Shown: positions 1-6,731 of the stretch, one piece after another
Position numbering within the stretch: the first letter of the stretch is position 1
Layout: each line of letters starts with the position of its first letter
Assembly (NCBI GenBank): GCA_900758955.1
Contig: CAAETL010000081.1
Coordinates: 1 to 11,227 of the forward strand
Reading direction: 5' to 3'
Source: an uncultured Oscillospiraceae bacterium
GTDB lineage: Bacteria > Bacillota > Clostridia > Oscillospirales > Oscillospiraceae
DNA: 11,227 nucleotides
Made by a program: the position numbers and the translations under genes
The notes under the pieces: model-generated
What the model saw: the letters and a program-made list of their open reading frames with translations, nothing else
Databases searched by the model: none
What the model was told of the DNA's origin: nothing

Positions 1-633
1 CTGCGGATTTTCCAATGCGGAAAACCGTTCTTTCAGCTCCTCCACAATTTTCTCATCAAAGCTTCCGGCCAGCGCCACCACGGTATCCTCGGCACGATAT
101 CGGCGCTTCTGGTAGTCCTTAAGAAAGCTACCGGTAAACGTTTGCAGGGTAGCCGCCTTGCCCAAGATCGGACGGGCCAGAGAGGATCCTTTATACACCG
201 CGCTGAACAGGCGCTCGGAACAGAGGTCGTCCGGGGTGTCTTCATACATGCCGATCTCCTCTAGAATCACGCCGCGTTCCGTCTCCACGTCCTTCTCATC
301 GAAGTTGGAGTGATATACCATGTCGAAGAGGATATCCAACGCCTGTTCCAAGTGACTGTCCAGCACTCTGGTGTAGAAACAGGTACACTCCTTAGTGGTA
401 AAGGCGTTCATTTGCCCGCCGATGGCGTCAGTTTCTCGGGCGATCTGGGCGGCGGAGCGGCTCTGGGTGCCTTTAAACAGCATGTGCTCGATGAAATGGG
501 CCGCGCCCCCCTCGCCCGCCTTCTCTTGGCGGGAACCCGCGCCCACCCAGATTCCCAAGGCGGCCGAGCGGACAGAGGGAATTTGCTCGGTGACGATGCG
601 CACCCCATTTTCCAGTTTCCATTGTTGAACCAT
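1..633 (-). CDS. M16 family zinc peptidase (insulinase/processing-peptidase type), N-terminal part
   Basis: The first 211 residues of a metallopeptidase are visible; the rest lies beyond the left edge. The inverted zinc motif HFIEH is at residues 46-50, and the distal zinc-ligand segment ERGVILEEI at 119-127 places the third ligand at about Glu126. That is the spacing known for mitochondrial-processing-peptidase-like M16 enzymes, so the visible half is the catalytic one and looks active. The opening (an LENGVRIVTEQIP-like strand, then GIWVGAGSRQE) matches bacterial YmxG/MlpA-type members of about 400-430 residues. There is no signal peptide, so a cytoplasmic enzyme is expected. The ATG at 631-633 is preceded by a purine-rich GGAAGGAA ribosome site. 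It lies 206 bases after the SLH gene with a hairpin between, so it probably belongs to a separate transcript. The family assignment is firm; the substrate is unknown. Confidence 0.93.
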   Translation of the reverse strand, partial: MVQQWKLENGVRIVTEQIPSVRSAALGIWVGAGSRQEKAGEGGAAHFIEHMLFKGTQSRSAAQIARETDAIGGQMNAFTTKECTCFYTRVLDSHLEQALDILFDMVYHSNFDEKDVETERGVILEEIGMYEDTPDDLCSERLFSAVYKGSSLARPILGKAATLQTFTGSFLKDYQKRRYRAEDTVVALAGSFDEKIVEELKERFSALENPQ

Positions 634-682
634 AGATTCCTTCCTTCCTGTGCGGAGAAGAGACGTATTCTGCCTTCCTATC

Positions 683-712
683 AGGATAGTATGGCAGCGT
701 TCCGGATGTGAA
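683..712 (-). promoter_or_regulatory. Possible sigma-A promoter for the M16 peptidase gene
   Basis: On the minus strand a TTCACA box (707-712, five of six matches to TTGACA) is followed after 18 bases by TATCCT (683-688, four of six matches to TATAAT). An overlapping TACTAT gives a 15-base spacer. The boxes lie about 50-80 bases upstream of the peptidase ATG and downstream of the hairpin at 758-781, which is where a new promoter would be expected. The matches are modest and this is inference. Confidence 0.3.
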
Positions 713-757
713 TGAGAGGGATTCCGATTCCCCGGATGTGCGTCCTTATTGATGCGT

Positions 758-788
758 GAGACCCCGCCGCAGCGGGGTCTCTTTCTTT
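758..788. terminator. Strong hairpin between the SLH gene and the M16 gene; terminator-like
   Basis: A perfect 10-bp stem pairs GAGACCCCGC (758-767) with GCGGGGTCTC (772-781) around the tetraloop CGCA. On the plus strand it is followed by TTTCTTT (782-788), the look of an intrinsic terminator for plus-strand transcription. On the minus strand, the direction of all genes here, the stem is followed by ACGCATCAATA with no U-run. It sits 59 bases past the SLH stop codon, so it may still end or protect that transcript. The stem is certain; the working direction is not. A weaker 7-bp stem with a 16-base loop (794-800 with 817-823) lies between it and the SLH stop. Confidence 0.6.
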
Positions 789-839
789 GGCCGCCGGCGC
801 AGCCAAGTTGCAGTTAGCGCCGGAATTCCATAACCGTAT

Positions 840-2252
840 TTAGTATGTGACCGGCAGGGTGGAAAAATACGGCGCCATTTGGCCGCGATAGGCCATGGGT
901 GTGCCGGTGATGGCAGTATCTTGGGTGGGATAGGAGTAGTAGGTATAAGCGGTTCCCCCCTCGGTATCCTTGGCGGCGCACTGAATATACAGCAGGCCGT
1001 TGGAGCGGCGGTAGAAGGTCAAATCCAGGGATACGGCGGCCGCCATGTCCTGCTTGACGTTGGCTATGGCCTGGGATGCGCCCCCATAGGAGAGGAATTC
1101 CTGCTGAGAAATCAGCGTGGCCCCGTATTCCTTATACTCCGTACCATCGTAGTAGAGATAACTGTTTTTGCTGGTGTGGGTTATTTGGGTTTCTTCGTCA
1201 GGCCCCTGATAGCCGTCATTGGCCTTCACGGAGAGCATGGGTTTTTGATCCGTGCCCAGCCAGATGTTGGCGTCCATCTTGGCGATGAGTGCCGTGGGCT
1301 CCCCATTTCGCAGGGCAAATACATAGGACTCCTGGGTATCATCCGTCAGGTTGCTGAAGTTAATTGCCACGTGGGTCTCACCGTTCTGGGGAAGAAGGGT
1401 GGTGACGGCGGTTTCAAACAAGATGCTCTCCCCGTTCAGCCGCAAGATTCGGTTCCCGTCGCTGCTGGCAAACCAAATTTCCCACCGGGCGTCGCCGCTT
1501 TTGACCACGCCGATCAGTTCCTTGCTGCCGTTTTGGTCCAGATCCTCAAACTGATAGTCTACCACGGCTCTTCCCGCCGCGTTGCGGATCAGAAGAAGCA
1601 GTTCATTCACCGACTTCTGAACGGGCGGAATTTTGCCCGTTACCGCCATTTCATAGGCGCGGTGGGTGAGCAGGATACTCTGCTCCACCGTGCAATTGGC
1701 CTGAGGAGAGAGCATGGTATCCGACGTGCCCTTAATCAGGCCGCAGCCCACCATCCAGGACAGGTCTTTCTTGGCCCAGGAGGAGACCGAGCCGCCGTCG
1801 TTATATTGGGATATGTTTGCTGTCCGGGAGGGGAGTTCCACTTTGAGCTGTGCCTGAATCTCCTTTAGAGCGCCGGCCAAAATCACCGCCAGCTGTTCCC
1901 GGGTCAGGGGGTCCTGAGGGGAGAAAATGCCGGGACTTGTGCCCTCCACAATGCCCACGGCATAGGCTTTGCGCACATTGGAATCGGTACAGTCGGAGAA
2001 CGTATCGATGGCGCCCACCGGGAGAGTGGAACCGGTAGCCCTTTCGATCAGGCGGACCGCCAGACCGGCAAACTGCTGGCGGGTGACCAGCGTCTGATAA
2101 TCTTGGGTGAGCTCGTCCCAGACAAGGCCCACCTGTGTGGCGGCCTCAATTTCGGCGGCGGCCCAGCTGCTGGGCGCGGCTGCCGCGGCAGGGAGCAGAC
2201 AGACGGCTCCCACTAACATACAAGCCAAAGTTTTTTTCATCCATTGATTCAT
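840..2252 (-). CDS. Secreted SLH-domain protein with an EF-hand-like loop
   Basis: This is a 470-residue exported protein. A signal peptide is clear: MNQWMKK, then a hydrophobic stretch to about residue 26 ending in an alanine run, with cleavage likely between 26 and 33. S-layer-homology (SLH) repeats follow: a half repeat at about 44-73 (VTRQQFAGL), a full one at 81-129 (FSD...GIVEGTSPGIFSPQDPLTREQ) and a degenerate one at 147-201 (CTVEQ in place of TRxE). SLH repeats usually bind pyruvylated secondary cell-wall polymer, so the protein probably sits on the wall. Residues 237-248 (DLDQNGSKELIG) resemble a calcium-binding EF-hand loop. The C-terminal 220 residues are beta-rich in appearance and unrecognised. 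The ATG at 2252 is preferred over the one at 2258 because AAAGGAGG lies 9 bases from the former but only 3 from the latter. The gene is 39 bases behind the murE-argB stop, so it is probably cotranscribed. Confidence 0.85.
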   Translation of the reverse strand: MNQWMKKTLACMLVGAVCLLPAAAAAPSSWAAAEIEAATQVGLVWDELTQDYQTLVTRQQFAGLAVRLIERATGSTLPVGAIDTFSDCTDSNVRKAYAVGIVEGTSPGIFSPQDPLTREQLAVILAGALKEIQAQLKVELPSRTANISQYNDGGSVSSWAKKDLSWMVGCGLIKGTSDTMLSPQANCTVEQSILLTHRAYEMAVTGKIPPVQKSVNELLLLIRNAAGRAVVDYQFEDLDQNGSKELIGVVKSGDARWEIWFASSDGNRILRLNGESILFETAVTTLLPQNGETHVAINFSNLTDDTQESYVFALRNGEPTALIAKMDANIWLGTDQKPMLSVKANDGYQGPDEETQITHTSKNSYLYYDGTEYKEYGATLISQQEFLSYGGASQAIANVKQDMAAAVSLDLTFYRRSNGLLYIQCAAKDTEGGTAYTYYSYPTQDTAITGTPMAYRGQMAPYFSTLPVTY

Positions 2253-2261
2253 CGTCATACG

Positions 2262-2269
2262 CCTCCTTT
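2262..2269 (-). promoter_or_regulatory. Ribosome binding site deciding the SLH protein start
   Basis: AAAGGAGG on the minus strand is a near-perfect Shine-Dalgarno site. Two in-frame ATG codons follow, 3 and 9 bases away. The 9-base spacing favours the ATG at 2250-2252, which also gives a compact signal peptide. Confidence 0.75.
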
Positions 2270-2291
2270 GCGATGAGGTGGTCAAATGGGG

Positions 2292-4661
2292 TTATTCTGC
2301 TACAATGGTGGTGCCCAGGGACTTTTCGGAGATGGCCTCCAACAAAATGGCGTGCTGGGTGCGCCCGTCCAGGACCGTGACGGCGGCAACGCCGTGTTCC
2401 ACCGCGTGGATACAGCCCTGGGTTTTGGGGAGCATTCCCCCGGCAATGAGGCCGCTTTCCATCAGTTCCCGGGCCCGGTCAATATTCATACAGGGAATGC
2501 GGGTGCTCTGGTTGTGGCTGTCCACCAGTATGCCGCTGGTGTCGGTGAGGAAAATCAGCTTGTCCGCACCCATCGCTTCCGCTACGGCCCGGGCCACATC
2601 GTCGGCGTTGCAGTTAAAGGCGCCGCTGTCAGTTCCGCTTGCCATGGGGGAGAGCACGGGGAGAAAGCCCCCGTCCAACAGCAGGTTTAATAGGGCGGGG
2701 TTTACCTCGGTTACCTCGCCCACCCGGCCAAGGCCAGGGTCCTTGGGCGCGGCGGTGAGGACGCCGCCATCCCGGCCTGAGACGCCCGCTGCCCGGGCGC
2801 CCAAGCGGGCCAATTCCGCCACCACGGATTTGTTGACTTTGGCGGAGAGGGCCAATTCGGCGCACTCCAATACGGCGTCGTCCGTGACCCGGTAGCCCTT
2901 TTCAAAGGAAGTGGGCACGTGCAAGCGGTCCAGCAGGGCGGAAATTTCCTTGCCGCCGCCATGGACCAGCACCACCCGTACGCCCACCGATTGCAGGGCG
3001 GCCACGTCCTCCAGGATGGTTCCGGCGGCATCCTGTCCCAGGGCGCTGCCCCCAAACTTTACCACCATGGTTCTGCCCTCGTAGCGTCGAAGGCGGGGGA
3101 GCACTTCCAAGAGGCTGCGTACTTTGCTCATGCCGTCCATGCCGTGCAGCACGTCGTATTCCTGGAGATATTTTTGAGTATAGTCCACATCGGAGGGACA
3201 GTCAATATAGTCTACGCCCCGCTTTTGCCGGGTCTCGGCGCCCTTGCCGGTAATCAGCAGTACGGTAGGCGACTCACAGCCCATAATGGCCTGTCGGATG
3301 GCCTCTCCCCGGTCTGGCTGGATGGAGTAGTCGCAGCCCTCGGCCTCCACATATTGGGCGATGTCCCGGCAGATATCCTCTACCGGCTCCTCTCCCGCAT
3401 CCTCTTCGGTAAGAATGACCAAATCCGAATAGCGGCCGGAAATTTCTCCAAGATCCCGCCGGCGGTCAAAGGCCTTCCTGCCGGGGCAGCCGAAGACCGT
3501 GACAATCCGCCGACCGGGATATTCCTCCCGCACCGACTGAAAGAGCTTTTCAAAGGAGAGCCTGTTATGGGCATAGTCCACAATGGCGGAGACCCGTTCG
3601 TCCGCGTTGGAGTAGATCTCCATCCGTCCGGGAACCCGGGCTTTCATGAGCCCGGCGTAGGCGTACTGCTCCGGGATGCCCAGGGCCTCGCACACCGCCA
3701 GGGCGGCCAGGGCGTTTTGCACGTTAAACAGTCCCGGCATCGTGAGGCGGAATTCCCGATTATACCGGGGACTCTTTACCCGGAAGAGGAGGTCTCCCCC
3801 GCTCTTACGGATTTGGGAAGCGAACAGGGTGGCGCTTTCGTCAGTCTGCGAGAAGGTGATAACCCGCGGGGCGCCTTCTTTGGCCGCCCTTAGGACGCGC
3901 TCGGCGTGGTCGCTGTCCAGGTTGACGCAGGCCGCGGCGGCCTGGGAGAAGATCCGCAGTTTCGACGTAAAATAATCCTCGAAATCCGGGTGTTCGATGG
4001 GTGAAATGTGGTCGACGCCAATGTTTAAAAACACCGCGGCGGCAAATTCCACATCCCGCACCCGGTCATATTTCAGCGCCTGACTGGAGACCTCCATGGT
4101 GACGTAATCCAGCCCAGTTTCCACGGCATGAGCGAAATGGCGCTCCAAATCCAGGGGCTCGGGGGTGGTGAGGTGGGACTCAAAGCGCTCCACCCCGTCA
4201 TAGGTGTCGATGGAGGAGATTACACCGGTTTCGGGCTTGCCCTGGGCAGCCCGGTACTCGTCAAAAATATACTTTAAATAATAGGAGGTAGAGGATTTCC
4301 CCTTTGTGCCTGTGATGCCCACTACGTTAAGCTGACCGCTGGGATGACCGTAGTAGTAGTCGGCCAGCAGAGCCATAGCCAGACGCACATCGGTGACCAC
4401 AATGCCGGGGATTTGGGCCCTGGGGTAAATCTCCTGGGCCAGATACACAAACGCGCCCTGTTCCATGGCGCCGTCCAGGTACTCCGCCTTAAAGTGGGCC
4501 CCTTTGCAGATAAACAGGGTGCCTTCCATCACGGAACGGGAGTCGCAGGAGACCAGCGAGACCCGTCTGGAAAGGTCCGCCCCGCCGAAGGGACGGGCCA
4601 GCAGTTTGTGTTTTTGCAGAAGCTGAAGGTAATCCCCCAGGGTGTGTTCTTGCAGTTGCAT
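2292..4661 (-). CDS. Fusion of a MurE-type Mur ligase and an ArgB-type N-acetylglutamate kinase
   Basis: One 789-residue frame holds two complete enzymes. Residues 1 to about 502 are a Mur ligase closest in style to streptococcal MurE, which adds L-lysine to UDP-MurNAc-L-Ala-D-Glu: N-terminal uridine-binding domain with LFICKGAHFK (49-58), P-loop TGTKGKSS (117-124), TTPEPLDL, MEVSSQA, HISPIEHPDFEDYF with the carbamylated-lysine candidate Lys234, DYAHN (362-366), and GKGAE (472-476). The specificity loop reads EDAG (420-423), not DNPR. Residues about 511-789 are a full ArgB kinase: N-terminal helix (SLLEVLPRLRRYEGRT) as in arginine-inhibited family members, VVKFGG with Lys535, HGGGK (567-571), GYRVTD with Arg591, NCNAD with Asn683 and Asp687, and GGMLPK with Lys746. 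The linker is only about 10 residues, with no internal ribosome site. The ATG at 4661 beats the TTG at 4667 on spacing (9 versus 3 bases) to GAGGA. The gene follows the racemase after 112 bases. Both domains look active; the MurE substrate is open. Confidence 0.92.
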   Translation of the reverse strand: MQLQEHTLGDYLQLLQKHKLLARPFGGADLSRRVSLVSCDSRSVMEGTLFICKGAHFKAEYLDGAMEQGAFVYLAQEIYPRAQIPGIVVTDVRLAMALLADYYYGHPSGQLNVVGITGTKGKSSTSYYLKYIFDEYRAAQGKPETGVISSIDTYDGVERFESHLTTPEPLDLERHFAHAVETGLDYVTMEVSSQALKYDRVRDVEFAAAVFLNIGVDHISPIEHPDFEDYFTSKLRIFSQAAAACVNLDSDHAERVLRAAKEGAPRVITFSQTDESATLFASQIRKSGGDLLFRVKSPRYNREFRLTMPGLFNVQNALAALAVCEALGIPEQYAYAGLMKARVPGRMEIYSNADERVSAIVDYAHNRLSFEKLFQSVREEYPGRRIVTVFGCPGRKAFDRRRDLGEISGRYSDLVILTEEDAGEEPVEDICRDIAQYVEAEGCDYSIQPDRGEAIRQAIMGCESPTVLLITGKGAETRQKRGVDYIDCPSDVDYTQKYLQEYDVLHGMDGMSKVRSLLEVLPRLRRYEGRTMVVKFGGSALGQDAAGTILEDVAALQSVGVRVVLVHGGGKEISALLDRLHVPTSFEKGYRVTDDAVLECAELALSAKVNKSVVAELARLGARAAGVSGRDGGVLTAAPKDPGLGRVGEVTEVNPALLNLLLDGGFLPVLSPMASGTDSGAFNCNADDVARAVAEAMGADKLIFLTDTSGILVDSHNQSTRIPCMNIDRARELMESGLIAGGMLPKTQGCIHAVEHGVAAVTVLDGRTQHAILLEAISEKSLGTTIVAE

Positions 4662-4670
4662 CCTCAATCA

Positions 4671-4675
4671 TCCTC
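4671..4675 (-). promoter_or_regulatory. Ribosome binding site deciding the start of the MurE-ArgB fusion
   Basis: GAGGA on the minus strand lies 9 bases from the ATG at 4659-4661 and only 3 from an in-frame TTG at 4665-4667. An in-frame TGA directly before that TTG rules out anything longer. The ATG is therefore preferred. Confidence 0.55.
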
Positions 4676-4738
4676 ACTTTTCCCGGGAAACGCTCCCGCC
4701 AATGCTAGTAGTTACGCGCAGGGACCCTCCAATTTACT

Positions 4739-4756
4739 GCCGACGGCGAAGTCGGC
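4739..4756 (-). other. Short hairpin in the racemase to murE-argB spacer
   Basis: GCCGAC (4739-4744) and GTCGGC (4751-4756) form a 6-bp stem with a 6-base loop (TTCGCC on the minus strand). No T-run follows on the minus strand, so it does not look like a terminator. That agrees with readthrough from the racemase into the fusion gene. It could affect RNA stability or processing; nothing in the sequence shows a specific role. Confidence 0.35.
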
Positions 4757-4773
4757 CCGAATCCCGGCATCTT

Positions 4774-5481
4774 TCAAATATTCCGTAATTTCTTTCCGCA
4801 ATAGAGGATGGCCTCTTCGGCCAGCACCTCCATGGCGTCCACATAATAGGCAGGCAGACCGTGCAGGGCCCGATACACGGAGAGTTCCGTACAGCCCAGA
4901 ATGGCGCAGTCACAGCCCAGTTCACCCATGGCCTGGTCGATCAGGGCGAATTTTTCCCGGCTGCCCGTCTCCCCTTTTTTAATCTCGTCATAAATAATGG
5001 ACATCACCAGTTTTTGAATGTCCGCAGGGGGGGCTACGCCGACCAGTCCCGCCGCCTGGCATTCCTTCTGGTAAAGGCCCATGCGGATGGTGCCGTCGGT
5101 GGCCAAGATTCCCGCTTTGCGCTTGCCGGAGGCCTGGATTCGGCGCACGGTCTCCCGGATCATGTTTAAGATGGGAATTTCCACCTGGGCCTGAAGCTGA
5201 TCCACAAAGTAGTGGGAGGTGTTGCAGGGGATGGCGATCACCGTGCAGCCCCCGCTTTCCAGAAGACGGGCGTCTGCCAGGAGTCGTTGAAACACCTCTT
5301 CGCCCCGACCATCCAGGAGAGCCGCGGTGCGGTCGGGAATGAGGGCGTCGCTCCAGATCAGCGTGGGCAGGTGCTCCTGGTCCCGCTCCGCCTGGGTGCG
5401 GTCGATGATCCGCTGATAAAAGGTCTCGGTTGCCTGGGGGCCCATGCCGCCCAGGATGCCCAGTCGGGGTTCTTGAGCCAT
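4774..5481 (-). CDS. Aspartate/glutamate racemase family protein (probable aspartate racemase)
   Basis: This 235-residue cytoplasmic enzyme belongs to the PLP-independent Asp/Glu racemase family, which uses two cysteines as acid and base. Both are present in their usual settings: Cys86 in IPCNTSH (84-90) and Cys197 in GCTELS (196-201). The N-terminal LGILGGMGPQAT is typical of the aspartate racemase/RacX/YgeA branch rather than of MurI glutamate racemase. Length matches the family. The start is supported by AGGAGGG (5490-5496) 8 bases upstream. It follows the ATP-grasp gene by only 24 bases. A D-aspartate ligase next door makes L-Asp to D-Asp the most likely reaction, supplying the ligase, as with the racemase gene beside the D-aspartate ligase gene in Enterococcus faecium. 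A broader or different amino acid specificity cannot be excluded. Confidence 0.88.
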   Translation of the reverse strand: MAQEPRLGILGGMGPQATETFYQRIIDRTQAERDQEHLPTLIWSDALIPDRTAALLDGRGEEVFQRLLADARLLESGGCTVIAIPCNTSHYFVDQLQAQVEIPILNMIRETVRRIQASGKRKAGILATDGTIRMGLYQKECQAAGLVGVAPPADIQKLVMSIIYDEIKKGETGSREKFALIDQAMGELGCDCAILGCTELSVYRALHGLPAYYVDAMEVLAEEAILYCGKKLRNI

Positions 5482-5505
5482 ATAACCCGCCCTCCTCTCG
5501 TCTTG

Positions 5506-6714
5506 TCAGTTTTTCTTCTCGTAGTATTTCTGATAGCGGGGAAAATTAACCATATAACTCTTCACCGTACGCAGCCAGCGCACCAGTCCTAAATCACGGC
5601 GATAAAACAGGGCGTTTCCCGCTTTCCCCTGCCGCATCAGTTGTTTCATTTCCCCGTGGTATTGGGGCACGATGTAGTCAAAGGCCACCTTCTTGGGCAC
5701 CACCCGCCACAGGCTGGGGTTGTCTCCCAAGACAAAGGGCAGGGTCTTCCCCTCCACCAAGTCCTCCACCAGGAGCTTGGCGATGTTGTACCCCGCCCCG
5801 GTGACATAATAGTTACTCCGGCCCTGGCGGCAGTTTATTTCAAAGAATTTATACGTTCCATCCCGCTGGTCGTACTTAATATCAAAGTTTGAAAAGCCCC
5901 GATATCCGATGGCTTCCAGAAATCCCTTGGTTTTCTCACACAGCGCGGGGTTGCTCTCGGTGAGAATCACAGTGTGGTTTCCAATGCCGTGGGGGGTGTG
6001 TTCCTCCAGGAGCACATGGCCCAAACACATGGTGGTCACTTTTTCGTGCTGATCGGAGTAACTGGTCAACACCCGCATATAGGTATCATCGCCGGGAATA
6101 AAGTCCTGGATAATCATGGCGTCGGGGTATCCGGAGGCGTATACTTGATCCAATACGGCCAGTAAACTCTCCCGGTCCTTGCATTTAAATACCTTCTCAT
6201 TCCCCGGGAAAGGATGGGCCCAGTAGGCCACGCCGTTGGCGGGCTTACAGATGAAAGGCGGATCAAAGGGGAGGCTAAAATCATGGCCCAGTTCCCGGCG
6301 ATAGATGAATGTGGCGGGGTGGTCCAGTCCGTGTTCGTCGCACAACTGATAAAACTTTTCCTTATTTATCAGAGTGGAGATCATCTCCCCCTCCACATAG
6401 GGGGCCACGCAGTTCGAAGGAAAATCCTTCTGCCCCTGGGCGGCCAGCTCCACATAGCTGTCCCCGCAGCCGATCACTAAAATGGTCTTATCCGGAAATT
6501 CCCGGGAAATCTCCTCAACATTGGCATGAAAGACGGCGGGGTCCTCCGTTTCGGGCGAGACGCGGTAATCAATAATCGCGCTATTTCGGGCCAGACTGCC
6601 TGCAAACCGACCGAAACACACCGACTTTACGCCGTAGGCCTCGTGAAAGGCCCGGGCCAGGCTGTATACGTTAATGTCGCCCCCAAACAGCAGGGGCACA
6701 AACTTCTGTTCCAT
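5506..6714 (-). CDS. ATP-grasp ligase of the D-aspartate ligase (Asl) type
   Basis: This 402-residue ATP-grasp enzyme resembles, as recalled, the D-aspartate ligase AslFm of Enterococcus faecium over most of its length. Shared segments include PLLFGGDINVYSLARAFHE (7-25), FICKPAN with the ATP-contacting Lys157, MIIQDFIPGDD (200-210), MCLGH (229-233), and the Mg-binding FEINCRQGRS (291-300; Glu292, Asn294). Asl enzymes activate the beta-carboxylate of D-Asp as an acyl-phosphate and join it to the side-chain amine of residue 3 of the peptidoglycan precursor, in the cytoplasm. The start at 6714 is chosen because the protein similarity begins there and AGGA and AAGAGGA lie upstream; 26 further codons remain open but look like leader. 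It is the first gene of the unit with the racemase and MurE-ArgB. The D-Asp substrate is inferred from similarity and neighbours; another amino acid is possible. Confidence 0.85.
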   Translation of the reverse strand: MEQKFVPLLFGGDINVYSLARAFHEAYGVKSVCFGRFAGSLARNSAIIDYRVSPETEDPAVFHANVEEISREFPDKTILVIGCGDSYVELAAQGQKDFPSNCVAPYVEGEMISTLINKEKFYQLCDEHGLDHPATFIYRRELGHDFSLPFDPPFICKPANGVAYWAHPFPGNEKVFKCKDRESLLAVLDQVYASGYPDAMIIQDFIPGDDTYMRVLTSYSDQHEKVTTMCLGHVLLEEHTPHGIGNHTVILTESNPALCEKTKGFLEAIGYRGFSNFDIKYDQRDGTYKFFEINCRQGRSNYYVTGAGYNIAKLLVEDLVEGKTLPFVLGDNPSLWRVVPKKVAFDYIVPQYHGEMKQLMRQGKAGNALFYRRDLGLVRWLRTVKSYMVNFPRYQKYYEKKN

Positions 6715-6724
6715 GTTTCCTGAA

Positions 6725-6731
6725 TCCTCTT
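6725..6731 (-). promoter_or_regulatory. Ribosome binding site of the D-aspartate ligase-like gene
   Basis: AAGAGGA on the minus strand lies 10 bases before the ATG at 6712-6714. A second AGGA (6718-6721) is only 3 bases away. Together they support the ATG at 6714 over the upstream in-frame start at 6792. Confidence 0.5.

Noticed and set aside
879..1868. Long plus-strand open frame antisense to the SLH gene (329 codons)
   Set aside because: It is opposite a gene with signal peptide, SLH repeats and a strong ribosome site. The translation is low-complexity Gly/Val/His-rich with no family resemblance, as expected for an antisense shadow in GC-rich DNA.
2231..2237. Run of seven A on the minus strand in the SLH signal peptide codons, considered as a phase-variation tract
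   Set aside because: Lys-Lys codons at a signal peptide start commonly give such a run, and seven bases is short for slipped-strand switching.
2919..3893. Long plus-strand open frame antisense to murE-argB (324 codons)
   Set aside because: It lies opposite two well-recognised catalytic domains, has no recognisable motif or ribosome site, and reads like a reversed shadow.
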